64,000 nucleotides of DNA from PALSA-1296 sp038210275 (GCA_038210275.1 JBBQWV010000021.1:1-64000); one strand, 5' to 3'. Counted from the first letter of the stretch, positions 46,887-56,724 are shown. Notes: generated by a model from the letters alone, not told the origin. Numbers and translations: made by a program.

Positions 46887-48577
46887 CAACAGAGAGTATA
46901 ACGAAAGATTCTAATCCAATATGGCGCAATGCCGCGTTTTGTATGGCGGCTGCTGGGCTCCTTTCTTTACTTATTCCGATGGGCTTTGGCTTATTCGGAC
47001 ATGATGCTGGAATTCAAATAAGTTGGATTACTCAGTTTACTCAAGCAGTCGCTGAAGGAAATCCTTATCCTCGTTGGATGTCTGATGGATTCTATGGTTT
47101 TGGGAGTCCTGCGTTTTATTTTTACCCACCGCTGATTTTTTATATTGCTTCTATTTTTAGAGTATTGGGCATATCTTCAAGTCTGGGATTATTTCATGTA
47201 ACTACGATATTTTTTACAGTACTATCTTTCTTTTCTTCCTTCCTTGTTCTAAAGCAGATCGTTGGTAACAAGACTGCTGCATTTTGGGGAGCTGCGATCT
47301 ATTGTCTGATCCCATATCGTTTTGCTGATATGTATTTGCGGAATGCTTTTTCTGAGCATGCCGCGTTCGCGTTCTTTCCCATTGTGCTGTTGCCGATCTA
47401 TTTGATAGCAAGTAAACAGCAGCTCCATTGGAAAAGAATATTATTTCCCGCAGCAATAGGTTGGGGTTTTCTGCTCATTACCAATATTCCTTCTGCCATT
47501 GTTGCCGCGTATTCAGTAGTAATATTTGCACTTGCTTGCCGATTATATAGGAAAGAATATCGTATGATGATTCTGTTCTATATTGCCGGAAGCTTGGTCG
47601 GTCTTGCGCTATCTTCTTTTTTTCTTTTACCTATTGGTCAATTACAGACGGCGATTTCATCAGCGAATTATCTGAATATGAATTATTATTCGTATCAGTT
47701 GACGGGGTATGCATTAATTGACGCATTTCATGTATTGCAATCAAATACATTCTATATAAGTTTGCTCATTGTTTTTATTTTGACTCTTATTGCCTTATGG
47801 CAAATTCGTGAAAAAATAAAGTATATCCGTCAGTGCGAGATGATCGAGCAAGCAGAAATATTTATTCTTTGCTTTGCTGTTCTGATTCAGATCCCATATA
47901 TTTCAAAGCCTCTCTGGCTTTTCCTTCCGATGATGCGAATGCTTCAATTCACTTGGCGATGGGATATTTGGATCACGTTTTTCCTTTCGGTTTTCGTGGC
48001 GCGTGGTATAACCAGATCTAAGCATTTACAGAAGTCTTATGGGTTCATTATGTTGGTAGCTGCTTCTACATTAGCGTTAGTAAGTGTTTATACGTTTAAT
48101 ATTCGTAAATTGCCTGAGTTGGATTATCCAAAAATTGCAAATATGATGGCTACTGAATATCTTCCACACAATATCACGCTTCCCGGAGATAGTGTAATAG
48201 GTTTGCTTTCAGAGCATAGAAAAGACCCGTTGATTCAAAGAAAAAATGGAAGCGTTGCATTTAGATTAATTGATGATAAAGCACTTCTAACATCTTTCAA
48301 TGCTTCGGTTTCTTCAGAAAAGGGAGAGATTACTTTCAGAAGAACATATTTCCCGACATGGAGACTTGCAGACGATAGAGGTATAGATTATCCAATTCGA
48401 CCTGATTCACTTGGAAGAATCGTCGCAACATTACCAAACGGAAATCGAAATTACGTTCTTAAAATTATCAAGATCAACGAAGAAAAGATCGGTTCTTGGA
48501 TCTCATGTTTTGCCGCATTCGGTTTACTTGGATTATTTATGTTTACAACTTTTTGGCGAAATTCAAAAGATTCTTAA
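46883..48577 (+). CDS. Polytopic membrane protein of the 6-pyruvoyl-tetrahydropterin-synthase-related/GT-C-like type
   Basis: 564 residues, about eleven hydrophobic segments and a last helix at the C-terminus (about 535-555). The first loop has a GHDAGIQISWITQF acidic motif and PYPRWMSDGFYGFGSPAFYF, a pattern seen in membrane proteins annotated as PTPS-related and in GT-C glycosyltransferases using lipid-linked sugars. A beta-rich exposed domain (about 430-530) precedes the last helix. Its last 35 bases overlap the 3' end of the convergent phosphomutase gene. Confidence 0.7.
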   Translation: MTTESITKDSNPIWRNAAFCMAAAGLLSLLIPMGFGLFGHDAGIQISWITQFTQAVAEGNPYPRWMSDGFYGFGSPAFYFYPPLIFYIASIFRVLGISSSLGLFHVTTIFFTVLSFFSSFLVLKQIVGNKTAAFWGAAIYCLIPYRFADMYLRNAFSEHAAFAFFPIVLLPIYLIASKQQLHWKRILFPAAIGWGFLLITNIPSAIVAAYSVVIFALACRLYRKEYRMMILFYIAGSLVGLALSSFFLLPIGQLQTAISSANYLNMNYYSYQLTGYALIDAFHVLQSNTFYISLLIVFILTLIALWQIREKIKYIRQCEMIEQAEIFILCFAVLIQIPYISKPLWLFLPMMRMLQFTWRWDIWITFFLSVFVARGITRSKHLQKSYGFIMLVAASTLALVSVYTFNIRKLPELDYPKIANMMATEYLPHNITLPGDSVIGLLSEHRKDPLIQRKNGSVAFRLIDDKALLTSFNASVSSEKGEITFRRTYFPTWRLADDRGIDYPIRPDSLGRIVATLPNGNRNYVLKIIKINEEKIGSWISCFAAFGLLGLFMFTTFWRNSKDS

Positions 48578-49949
48578 CCATTTCTTTTTTTGGCGCTTCA
48601 GCATAATATCGCAAGAGCGGTTCTGTCCCTGAAGTACGAATCATTAGCCATGCTCCACCATCAAGAAGATATTTGAATCCGTCTCTGGTATTTGTTGATT
48701 CAACCTTCATTCCTGCAATTGTGGTAAAGCCTTTCTTTGCTTTTTGGAGTACTTGTATTTTTCGATCTTCCGTTGTATGGAAATCAAATCTCTCATATTC
48801 ATGTGCTCCGTATTCTTTTTCGAGATCTTTCACAAGAGCCGCAAGTGACTTTTTATAGTGTGCGCAGATCTCAGCAAGAAGCAAGCCATTAAATAAGCCA
48901 TCACGTTCGGGAATATGAATGGAGGGAATTCCAATCCCACCGGATTCTTCTCCGCCGATCAGGACTTTTTCTTTTAGCATAAATTCCGTAATATACTTGA
49001 AGCCAACCGGAGTGCGCTGAACAGTTAGCTTATATTTATTGCACATCTTATCGATCATTGAAGTCACTGATAAGCTGACCACAACATCTCCTTTTTTCTT
49101 TCGCACTTCGACAAGATATTTCAGGAGCAGACACAAGATCATCTGTGAACTGAAGAAATTTCCGAATTCATCAATCGCTCCGATGCGATCGGCATCTCCA
49201 TCGGTGACGATACCAAGATCATATCCTGCTTCGACGACGAAGTTTGCAAATTCTTTCGTGTTTTGTGGAAGCGGCTCAGGCGGAGTACCGCCGAAACCGG
49301 GATTCCACACATTGTGCAAAATTCCTGCATCGGGAAGAAGATATTCAAGCGTATCAATACCTGAGCCATACATTGGATCATAGGCAATTCTTAACTTTGA
49401 TTTTTTGAGAAGAGCGAGATTGACTAATGTACCGAGTCTCTCAATATACATCTTCTTTGCATCAAGCGGTAAGATCTTTTTTGATTTGACTAAATCATCG
49501 TAACTGAGTAGTTCTCGGCGTGGCCGGAGATTTCCCGATTCAAGTTTGTCTACATTTTTTTCAATAGCATTGATCGCATCCGGAAGTGCCGCACCGCCAT
49601 ACCATCCTTTGATCTTGTAGCCGTTATATTTTGCAGGATTATGCGAAGCAGTGATCATCACACCGCCGGCAAGTTTTTTCTTAACGATGGCAAGCGAAGT
49701 TGCAGGAGTTGCGACGATGCTCGTTGCAAGATATGTCTTGATTCCCTCAGAGGCGATCACGCGTGCAGCAAGTTCAGCAAATTCGCGGCTTCCGAAACGA
49801 GCGTCATAGCCAATGAAGATTCCATTCTCAATCCGATCAAGTGTCTTGAAATACGCTGCTGTTGCATAGGAGACCTTTGCAACATTTTCAAACGTATAAT
49901 CTTCGGCGATCACATCGCGCCAGCCGTCAGTTCCGAATTTTATTGGCAT
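48543..49949 (-). CDS. Phosphoglucomutase/phosphomannomutase family protein
   Basis: 468 residues. Alpha-D-phosphohexomutase signatures in order: KFGTDGWRDVIAEDYT, MITASHNPAKYNGYK with the phosphoserine, IVTDGDADRIGAIDEFG metal loop, IGGEESGGIG sugar loop and IRTSGTEPLLRYYAEA phosphate loop. All four domains are present. It interconverts sugar 1- and 6-phosphates; the exact hexose cannot be told. Its ATG lies two bases after the enolase stop, so the two glycolysis-related genes form an operon. Confidence 0.94.
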   Translation of the reverse strand: MPIKFGTDGWRDVIAEDYTFENVAKVSYATAAYFKTLDRIENGIFIGYDARFGSREFAELAARVIASEGIKTYLATSIVATPATSLAIVKKKLAGGVMITASHNPAKYNGYKIKGWYGGAALPDAINAIEKNVDKLESGNLRPRRELLSYDDLVKSKKILPLDAKKMYIERLGTLVNLALLKKSKLRIAYDPMYGSGIDTLEYLLPDAGILHNVWNPGFGGTPPEPLPQNTKEFANFVVEAGYDLGIVTDGDADRIGAIDEFGNFFSSQMILCLLLKYLVEVRKKKGDVVVSLSVTSMIDKMCNKYKLTVQRTPVGFKYITEFMLKEKVLIGGEESGGIGIPSIHIPERDGLFNGLLLAEICAHYKKSLAALVKDLEKEYGAHEYERFDFHTTEDRKIQVLQKAKKGFTTIAGMKVESTNTRDGFKYLLDGGAWLMIRTSGTEPLLRYYAEAPKKEMVKNLLNFAKKL

Positions 49950-49950
49950 A

Positions 49951-51261
49951 TTATTTTTTTATCTTCTTTGGTGCAGAATATTTCACACTTAACGCATCTT
50001 TCCCGGCATAGGTTGAAGCACCCGAAAGTTCTTCTTCAATGCGCAGAAGCTGATTATATTTTGCAATGCGATCAGTGCGGCTAAGTGAACCTGTTTTGAT
50101 CTGACCCGCATTTGTTGCTACGGCAATATCGGCAATCGTTGAATCTTCCGTCTCACCTGAACGATGACTGATAACGGTCGTATAAGCAGCGCGGTGAGCC
50201 ATTGCAATAGTATCGAAAGTTTCTGTGAGTGTTCCGATCTGATTTACTTTGACGAGAATCGAATTCGCAATACCTTCATCAATACCGCGTTTCAAAAAAT
50301 CTACATTCGTTACAAAAAGATCATCGCCGACAAGCTGTACTTTTTTTCCGAGAGATTCCGTAAGCATCTTCCAGCCTTGCCAGTCATTTTCTGCCATGCC
50401 ATCTTCGATAGATGCGATAGGGTATTGGCGAACAAGATCTTCGAAGAGCTTTACCATTTGTTCTCGCGTAAGAGTTTTCTTCGTGGACTTATACATTTCG
50501 TATTTTCCATTTCGCCACATTTCGCTTGCTGCGCAATCAAAGCCAAGAAGTACATCTTCTCCAGCTTTATATCCTGCGGCTTGAATCGCCTCAAGAATAT
50601 AGTCAACAGTTTGATCTATCGAACTGAGATTCGGTGCGAAGCCGCCTTCATCTCCGACGTTCGTATTGAGTCCTTGTTTTTTAAGTACTGATTTAAGTGC
50701 ATGGAAAACTTCTGTGCCCATCCGTAATGCTTCAGCGAAGCTTTTTGCTTTTGCAGGAAGAATCATAAATTCCTGAAAGTCAAGCGAGTTATCGGCATGA
50801 ACTCCTCCGTTAATGATGTTCATCATGGGCATCGGCATCACATTCGTATTTGTGCCGCCGAGGTAACGGTAAAGATCCATTCCATGGGAATCGGCAGCTG
50901 CTTTTGCAACAGCCATTGAAACGGCGAGAATGGCATTCGCGCCAAGCTTCGATTTATTTTTTGTGCCATCAAGCGCGATCATCAACTCGTCTATCATGCG
51001 CTGCTCATCAGCAGGAATGCCGCGCAGATTTTCTGCAAGAGTTGTATTCACATTATGCACCGCTTTGCGAACGCCTTTGCCGCCGTAGCGTTTTTTATCG
51101 CCATCGCGAAGTTCAACGGCTTCATGCTCTCCGGTTGAAGCGCCGCTTGGAACAGAGGCTCTGCCGAAGGAGCCGTCTTCAAGGATGCAATCTGCTTCGA
51201 CAGTCGGATTGCCTCTGGAATCAAGGATTTCACGGGCAAAAAGATCAAGAATAACTGACAT
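49951..51261 (-). CDS. eno: Enolase
   Basis: 436 residues, full length. AREILDSRGNPTVEADC opening, SVPSGASTGEHEAVELRDGD, LLGFDCAASE, EDGMAENDWQGWK, GDDLFVTN, LVKVNQIGTLTET and SHRSGETEDSTIADIAV cover the metal and 2-phosphoglycerate sites. Converts 2-phosphoglycerate to phosphoenolpyruvate. A TAAATTTG promoter element lies 29 bases upstream; the phosphohexomutase follows directly. Confidence 0.97.
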   Translation of the reverse strand: MSVILDLFAREILDSRGNPTVEADCILEDGSFGRASVPSGASTGEHEAVELRDGDKKRYGGKGVRKAVHNVNTTLAENLRGIPADEQRMIDELMIALDGTKNKSKLGANAILAVSMAVAKAAADSHGMDLYRYLGGTNTNVMPMPMMNIINGGVHADNSLDFQEFMILPAKAKSFAEALRMGTEVFHALKSVLKKQGLNTNVGDEGGFAPNLSSIDQTVDYILEAIQAAGYKAGEDVLLGFDCAASEMWRNGKYEMYKSTKKTLTREQMVKLFEDLVRQYPIASIEDGMAENDWQGWKMLTESLGKKVQLVGDDLFVTNVDFLKRGIDEGIANSILVKVNQIGTLTETFDTIAMAHRAAYTTVISHRSGETEDSTIADIAVATNAGQIKTGSLSRTDRIAKYNQLLRIEEELSGASTYAGKDALSVKYSAPKKIKK

Positions 51262-51289
51262 GATGATATGTGTGCGATAATATAATGTG

Positions 51290-51297
51290 CAAATTTA
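51290..51297 (-). promoter_or_regulatory. Minus-7 promoter element TAAATTTG for eno
   Basis: Minus-strand match to TAnnTTTG just upstream of the enolase start. Confidence 0.55.
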
Positions 51298-51361
51298 CGG
51301 AAGTGCAGAGCATTTGTTTTGGTATTGGGAAATAATGTGAAATATAAAGTGATTTCCAAAG

Positions 51362-51484
51362 GTGTCATAGCGAGGAGTCGCGTAGTGAGGACGAAGCAAT
51401 CTCCTAAATTGTGGTAGATCTTTGCACTTACCAATACTTTAACGGGATTGCTTCATTGGGCTAAAGCCCTCCTCGCAAGGACAT
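51362..51484. repeat. GCGAGG-type palindromic repeat, copy 10 (full inverted pair)
   Basis: GTGTCATAGCGAGGAGTCGC to GCCCTCCTCGCAAGGACATC with GACGAAGCAATCTCC and an inverted partner. It occupies the divergent gap between eno and the large secreted protein. The remaining bases of that gap show no other feature. Confidence 0.8.
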
Positions 51485-51589
51485 CAACTCAGGTAAGATA
51501 ATTACCCAACATTCCGTGCAACTCCGCCATCAAAAAAGTGTTGTTTACTGCGATAGGGTTATACAGTTCTCGTAATCTGCATCATCGCT

Positions 51590-53743
51590 ATGAAAACAAT
51601 TGCGGTCTTTTTATTTCTTCTTTTTGCATCAGTGAGTGTTTTTGCACAATGGTCACAGACATCCGGACCTTCCGGCGGTGGTGTCAGTGACTTTGCATTC
51701 ACGAATGGTAAAATTCTTGCCGCAACGTTTGATATTGGGAACGGAGTTTTTGCTTCTACTGATAGCGGTACGTCCTGGCATGAATCAGGCTTGCAGGGAA
51801 TAAGACTCTCTCATATTTCAGCAAATGGCAGTATCCTGATCGCATCCTCAACTCTAAATTCTTACAATGAAACTGATACTATTTACCGTTCAAGTGATGC
51901 CGGCGTTTCGTGGCAGACTATAATGACGCTTCCGAATATTCTCACCGTACGAAGTATTTGCTATCATAATCATCAGTGGTTTATCACGACACAGGGACAA
52001 AACGGAAAGATGTACGTTTCCAACGATGATGGCGCAACGTGGTACGCAGTTCATCCCTTTTTTGATTTTGCTTATCCGGTGATCCTTGTCTCTGTCGGAG
52101 TTCATATCATTGCCGGCTCTTCGAGTAACGGATATATAACCATCTATCGCTCTGTTGATGGTGTTGCATGGGAGCGAGATACTTCAGGAATAGGTACCTT
52201 GCATCCCTCAGATGTCTATTGCGGATCTCTTATGGAAACTACCGTTCAGTTTGGAATAGCGGGCGGCACAATCGCTTCGACGGATGAAGGAGCCACTTGG
52301 AGAAACTCCTTGGTTTTAAGTAATCGGGCGGAATATATTGCTCATATCGCAGGCTATGCGTCTCAAATATTTGCGATCTCCTCTCTGAATAAAATCTATC
52401 GTTCGGAGACGAGCGGAAAGGCTTGGGATCAACTTACCGGAAATGGTTTAGACTTGGAAACATCCAATTTCTATTCAGTTAGTTTTGATGGAGATATTTT
52501 ATTGCTTGGCTCGTCGATAGGTATAATAACTTCCAAAACGCTTGGATACGCTTGGCGATATAGCACAGACGGACTTCATGCTGCTGCTCTTACAGATATC
52601 GTCGTTAACCAAGGAAAGATATTTGCTGCAACCCAGAGAGGCGTTTCATATTCCGATGATGCTGGCACATCGTGGCATGAACCGCAAAGCTCTGCTGATC
52701 TGAATGCCACCAGAATCTCAGGATTTTTCGGAGGCAACTCGAAATTCTTCGCATTCGGTGATGGACTATATTCTTGGGATGGTTCAGTGTGGACTACTCT
52801 TAATCTTCAGGATTTTACATCAATGACCGAAGGCTTATCCGGAAGACTTTTTTCTGGGCATAAAGGTGATGATCCAATTACAGGAGTGGGAGGAATTGAT
52901 ATATCAGATAATGGCGGAACGACGTGGACAGCTTCTGTCGTCTTAACAAATTCAATTGATACCGAATTATACTTTTTACCTAAATGCCTGAGTTCAAACG
53001 GCAGATATATCGTTGCGGCGGAACGTGTTTTATTATACCAAACATTTTCCAGCAAATATTTTATCTACCAATCACCAGATAATGGAAAATCGTGGAATGC
53101 AGTTGAAACGCCATATACTCCGACGTTCATCACCTATACCGGCTATGCGTTCTATATGGGAACATACAGTGACGGATTATTTCGCTCAGTTGATAATGGC
53201 GCCACATGGTCGAGACTTACAGGTATGATAACTGCTCTTGAAGTCACATCGCTGCTGAAGATTGGCAACACTTTCCTCGTTTCGATCATCGAAAAGGGAA
53301 GTTCAGCCCAGGGTCTCTATCGCAGTGATGATAATGGATTTACTTGGAAATTTGCAAACTACAATACCGCTAATATCTTCGGCCCGATGGCAACGGACGG
53401 CACCTATCTCTATAGCGGCGGACCAAGTGTCTGGAAACGTCCGCTTAATGAACTGAGCGTGCAAGAAAGAAAAATATCTCAGCCAAATTTTGCAATCAAA
53501 CTCTATCCGAATCCTGGCACAGATATGATACATCTGCATTTGGATTCCGCAACACCAATTCGTGGCACACTAATCGTCAATGACGAGAAGGGAAGTGTGG
53601 TCATTAAACGCGAAATAAATTTACTTTCAGGCAAAGATAATATTACGCTTCCGATTTCTAAACTTGCAAGCGGCACGTATTTTTGTGCAATGAGTGATGA
53701 GTCGGGAAATATTATTGCGACACAGAAATTTGTGAAGGAGTAG
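51590..53743 (+). CDS. Large secreted BNR-repeat protein with type IX sorting domain
   Basis: 717 residues. Signal peptide to SVFAQW. At least eight BNR/Asp-box blades (STDSGTSW, SSDAGVSW, SNDDGATW, STDEGATW, SDDAGTSW, SDNGGTTW, SPDNGKSW, SVDNGATW, SDDNGFTW) indicate one or two beta-propellers like those of sialidase/Ycf48 proteins. The last 80 residues (IKLYPNPGTDMIHLHLDSA, KLASGTYFCAMSDESGN, IIATQKFVKE) are a Por-type sorting domain. Likely exported by T9SS to the cell surface; ligand unknown. Confidence 0.88.
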   Translation: MKTIAVFLFLLFASVSVFAQWSQTSGPSGGGVSDFAFTNGKILAATFDIGNGVFASTDSGTSWHESGLQGIRLSHISANGSILIASSTLNSYNETDTIYRSSDAGVSWQTIMTLPNILTVRSICYHNHQWFITTQGQNGKMYVSNDDGATWYAVHPFFDFAYPVILVSVGVHIIAGSSSNGYITIYRSVDGVAWERDTSGIGTLHPSDVYCGSLMETTVQFGIAGGTIASTDEGATWRNSLVLSNRAEYIAHIAGYASQIFAISSLNKIYRSETSGKAWDQLTGNGLDLETSNFYSVSFDGDILLLGSSIGIITSKTLGYAWRYSTDGLHAAALTDIVVNQGKIFAATQRGVSYSDDAGTSWHEPQSSADLNATRISGFFGGNSKFFAFGDGLYSWDGSVWTTLNLQDFTSMTEGLSGRLFSGHKGDDPITGVGGIDISDNGGTTWTASVVLTNSIDTELYFLPKCLSSNGRYIVAAERVLLYQTFSSKYFIYQSPDNGKSWNAVETPYTPTFITYTGYAFYMGTYSDGLFRSVDNGATWSRLTGMITALEVTSLLKIGNTFLVSIIEKGSSAQGLYRSDDNGFTWKFANYNTANIFGPMATDGTYLYSGGPSVWKRPLNELSVQERKISQPNFAIKLYPNPGTDMIHLHLDSATPIRGTLIVNDEKGSVVIKREINLLSGKDNITLPISKLASGTYFCAMSDESGNIIATQKFVKE

Positions 53744-54179
53744 TTTATAATCAGGTTCAGATGATTTCCAAAATATTCTGAAAACTTATTATCGTCAAAT
53801 TCCGTTTAACTATCTGTATCCAAAAAATAGAGCAAGCCGGAGGGGTACGATTGTGGATCAAATGCCCCGTAAGAATAAAAAAGATTTCACACCTCTGAGC
53901 TGCCAAAGGATTGATAACATAAGGTAAAACGAAGCATACACCGCTCTCACAAACGGTAATTCGGTTCAAGAACTATCACACGACCATAAGAATTCAGGTC
54001 AGAGCAAGAAGTGAATTTACATATAAATTGTATCCACTAATGAATCCGGGAGTCAAGAAGACATTCCCTGTATAAAGCTCAATAGAGCAATAATTTCTAA
54101 AACAGCATTATTTTCCTATCGGGATAACCGATATTTCTTTTCAGATCACATTTTTTTCTTTTATTAACTTCATTACACC
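53744..54179. other. Gene-free interval
   Basis: No gene is supported. An opposite-strand frame of 70 codons (53757-53969) has no start or family support. The segment around 53850-53910 (AAATGCCCCGTAAGAATAAA-type, TTTCACACCTCTGAGC) looks like a decayed dispersed repeat. No promoter of the usual type is clear before the gene at 54180. Confidence 0.5.
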
Positions 54180-56291
54180 ATGATCACTATTATTGGCGGC
54201 GGTTTCTCCGGACTTGCAGCCGCATATTTTCTTCATCGCGCAGATAAGGATGTTACTCTGCTCGAATGGTCTCGCGGGCTTGGCGGCAGAGCATCGACCC
54301 ATAACTTAGGCTACCGCACCATTGATGTCGGGCAGCAAAAATTTGATTTTTCTATCACGACGAATAAGCTTGAAAAAGAAGCTCGCGAATTGCTTCGTAC
54401 TATCTTGGCAGAACGCGGGGCTTTGGAATTACTCAAGCCTTATCCCGGCAATGTATTGCAATTCGACGGTCGCTCGATCGCCTCGGCGAAGAAAGTGGAC
54501 ACTCCGGATTGGTACTACCTTGAAGCAGGTATGAAGGCACTTGCCGAAGCAATGATGCATGAGATCCCGACCAGGACTCATACCCGCATCAGCGAGATCA
54601 TCGCCGGTGATAAGAACGTAACGCTCAAAAATCAGCGCGGCGAAAAAGTCGAGGCGAATACCGTTGTCCTTGCAATTCCTGCTCCGGAAGCATTGGCATT
54701 ATTGCAGCCTCATGCCGACGGGACTCGAACAATAAAAAAACTTTGCGAGAAACTTGCTGAAGTTGAATACGAGCCAATGGTCGGCGCAATCTTCGGAATT
54801 TCGCGTCTGAAATTAAAGACTTCTTTCTCAACTCTTTTCACCGAAGATCCGACCGCTCCGTTACATTTCCTTTCCCGTGAACAGAAGAAGCGCAAACTTG
54901 GCGTTCGCAGAGGAGAGAATGCTTTTGTGATGCAGCTTGGCTCGGAAGTCAGCCGCGACTATATTGGAAAAGGTGATAGCGAGACTTTTGCAATGATCGA
55001 ACGCGTCTTTGAAGAGGCGATGGATACGGCATTGCCGGATATGACCTACAGCGAAATTCAACGCTGGAGAAATGGTCAGTTGAAAAGCACACCGTTCAAA
55101 GCTCAGGAAGTTCAGAAAGTTAAAATAGGCGCAACGATCTATCTTGCTAATGACTATATTGCAGGGCATACTTCTATTGCTTCTGCAATCCTGACCGGCA
55201 AACTTGTAGCAGATGAAATTTTAGGAATTGATTCACAGACTCTGATCGCCAAGCCGAAACGTGCGCAGGCTTTGATGACGGAAGAGCATTGGCACGCTAT
55301 CGTCCCACCTGCGAAAGATCCGCAGAAGCCGAAGCAGCAGCGCAAACAGCGTGATTCCAAAACTCAGCAGGCAAAGCGCAAGAAACTCAAGAACGAGAAG
55401 CGCGCTCAGAAACGTATGTCACGGATGCAGCGTCCAAGTTTCCGTCCAAGCGGTGGCGGTGGTGGATTCCGCGACCGCAATGATCGCAATCAGGGCGGAC
55501 CAAGACAGGGTGGTTATGGCAGACCTCAGCAAGGTGGAAGCAGACCGTATGATAATCGCAGACCGTTTGACGATCGTCGCAGCGGCGGTGGTGGCGGATA
55601 TGCTCCGCGCCCGGCGAATAATTGGAGAGGACCACAGCAAGATGGTGGAGCGCCACGTCCTCGTCGAACAGTGAATGTCTATCAGACCGGACCGCAGCAG
55701 CGTAATCCCGGATTTACCCCTCGTCCAAGAGGCGATCAGAATTTCGATCAGCCACGTCAGAATCGTCCGGCTCCGGGCGGTGGTGGGCGTGGAGGATATG
55801 ACCGTCCGAATCAGGGCGGCGGCGGTTACGGCGGAGATCGTAACCAAGGCGGGGGAGGTGGTGGATACCGTGACCGCAATCAAGGCGGCGGCGGCGGAGG
55901 TTACCGTCCGAGCGGCGGTTATGCTGATCGCAACCAAGGCGGCGGTGGCGGCGGATACCGTGACCGTAATCAAGGCGGAGGTGGCGGAGGATATCGTCCT
56001 GCCGGCGGAGGAAGTGGCGGCGGTGGTTATAGAGATCGTAATCAAGGCGGCGGCGGATATGGCGGAGATCGCAACCAAGGCGGTGGAGGTGGTGGATACC
56101 GTGACCGCAATCAAGGCGGTGGTGGTGGATACCAGAATCGTAATCAAGGCGGTGGTTATGGCGGCGGTGGTGGTTATCAGCAAGGCGGACCGCCTCCGAG
56201 GCGCTCCAGCAGTTTTGATCCGAATGTATCGCGCCCCTCGAATCCCCCCGATAATGAAAATCGCGGGAATCGCCTACCGGATGAGGATTAA
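54180..56291 (+). CDS. Flavin amine-oxidase-like protein fused to an RGG/RNQ-rich disordered tail
   Basis: 703 residues. Residues 1-360 are an FAD-binding amine oxidase/renalase-like domain: MITIIGGGFSGLAAAYFL, LLEWSRGLGGRASTH, EANTVVLAIPAPEALALL and a C-terminal TIYLANDYIAGHTSIASAIL closing the FAD site. A strongly basic stretch (about 380-430, KRKKLKNEKRAQKR) leads into about 270 residues of Gly/Arg/Gln/Tyr/Asn low complexity, with repeats of GGGGYRDRNQ and related units. Such tails bind RNA and phase-separate in RGG proteins. The DNA repeats are in frame throughout. No other protein of this design is known to the annotator. Confidence 0.85.
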   Translation: MITIIGGGFSGLAAAYFLHRADKDVTLLEWSRGLGGRASTHNLGYRTIDVGQQKFDFSITTNKLEKEARELLRTILAERGALELLKPYPGNVLQFDGRSIASAKKVDTPDWYYLEAGMKALAEAMMHEIPTRTHTRISEIIAGDKNVTLKNQRGEKVEANTVVLAIPAPEALALLQPHADGTRTIKKLCEKLAEVEYEPMVGAIFGISRLKLKTSFSTLFTEDPTAPLHFLSREQKKRKLGVRRGENAFVMQLGSEVSRDYIGKGDSETFAMIERVFEEAMDTALPDMTYSEIQRWRNGQLKSTPFKAQEVQKVKIGATIYLANDYIAGHTSIASAILTGKLVADEILGIDSQTLIAKPKRAQALMTEEHWHAIVPPAKDPQKPKQQRKQRDSKTQQAKRKKLKNEKRAQKRMSRMQRPSFRPSGGGGGFRDRNDRNQGGPRQGGYGRPQQGGSRPYDNRRPFDDRRSGGGGGYAPRPANNWRGPQQDGGAPRPRRTVNVYQTGPQQRNPGFTPRPRGDQNFDQPRQNRPAPGGGGRGGYDRPNQGGGGYGGDRNQGGGGGGYRDRNQGGGGGGYRPSGGYADRNQGGGGGGYRDRNQGGGGGGYRPAGGGSGGGGYRDRNQGGGGYGGDRNQGGGGGGYRDRNQGGGGGYQNRNQGGGYGGGGGYQQGGPPPRRSSSFDPNVSRPSNPPDNENRGNRLPDED

Positions 56292-56305
56292 ATAGCAGAT
56301 TGAAA

Positions 56306-56331
56306 AAAGCCCGGAACACGTTCCGGGCTTT
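56306..56331 (+). terminator. Rho-independent terminator
   Basis: AAAGCCCGGAAC and GTTCCGGGCTTT around a two-base centre, followed by a T-rich stretch. Confidence 0.88.
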
Positions 56332-56345
56332 CAATTTTCTTCGAC

Positions 56346-56378
56346 AAAAAGAGGGCTTGTCGGCGAACCGACAAGCCC
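56346..56378 (-). terminator. Terminator for the ribosomal mini-gene
   Basis: GGGCTTGTCGG, loop CGAA, CCGACAAGCCC; on the minus strand the stem is followed by TCTTTTTGTC, a U tract. Confidence 0.85.
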
Positions 56379-56405
56379 CTTCTTTTGAAAAGCAAAGGGT
56401 TAATT

Positions 56406-56501
56406 CTAACGAACCTTCTTCTTATGACGATTCTTGCGTAATTGTTTCTTCCGCTTATGAGTTGCCATTTTATGGCGCTTACGTTTCTTTCCGCTTGGCA
56501 T
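56406..56501 (-). CDS. AURKAIP1/COX24 (DUF1713) domain mini-protein, ribosome-associated
   Basis: 31 residues, far below usual gene-finding limits: starts MPSGKKRKRHKMATHKRKK and continues with a basic QLRKN-RHKKK-VR end. This is the highly conserved all-basic peptide of Bacteroidota and relatives that belongs to the AURKAIP1/COX24 (mitochondrial mS38, mycobacterial bS22-like) group and sits on the small ribosomal subunit in those systems. Its own terminator follows. The start is fixed by the conserved MPSGKKRKRHK opening. Confidence 0.88.
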   Translation of the reverse strand: MPSGKKRKRHKMATHKRKKQLRKNRHKKKVR

Positions 56502-56672
56502 GTATGATAAAAGATTAAATTCTTAGCGCAGAGATAACAACGAATGACGAAGAGAGTTTCCTAAAAAAAATCAAAGTTAATAATTCAGTCCCGAAATTCA
56601 GGTATATCGCCCAACACCAGACAAAGAAGATATAAACAATTTCTGTGATTTCACCTTCAACCATCGAATAGT

Positions 56673-56702
56673 TTTGTATTTTCGTACAAGATACTATCTT
56701 TA
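56673..56702 (+). promoter_or_regulatory. Promoter for the barrel gene at 56725
   Basis: TTTTG at about 56672-56676 and TATCTTTA at 56695-56702, one base off the TAnnTTTG consensus; the gene starts 22 bases on. Confidence 0.45.
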
Positions 56703-56724
56703 CATCACGCACTTATTTACTCTT

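Noticed and set aside
53757..53969. 70-codon minus-strand frame
   Set aside because: Low-complexity remnant, no ribosome site, promoter or family.
55419..56334. Long antisense and alternate-frame reading frames in the Gly-rich repeat region
   Set aside because: They are by-products of the repeated codons of the RGG tail (poly-Ile/Thr/Ala or His/Arg/Asp translations) and have no start context or domain.
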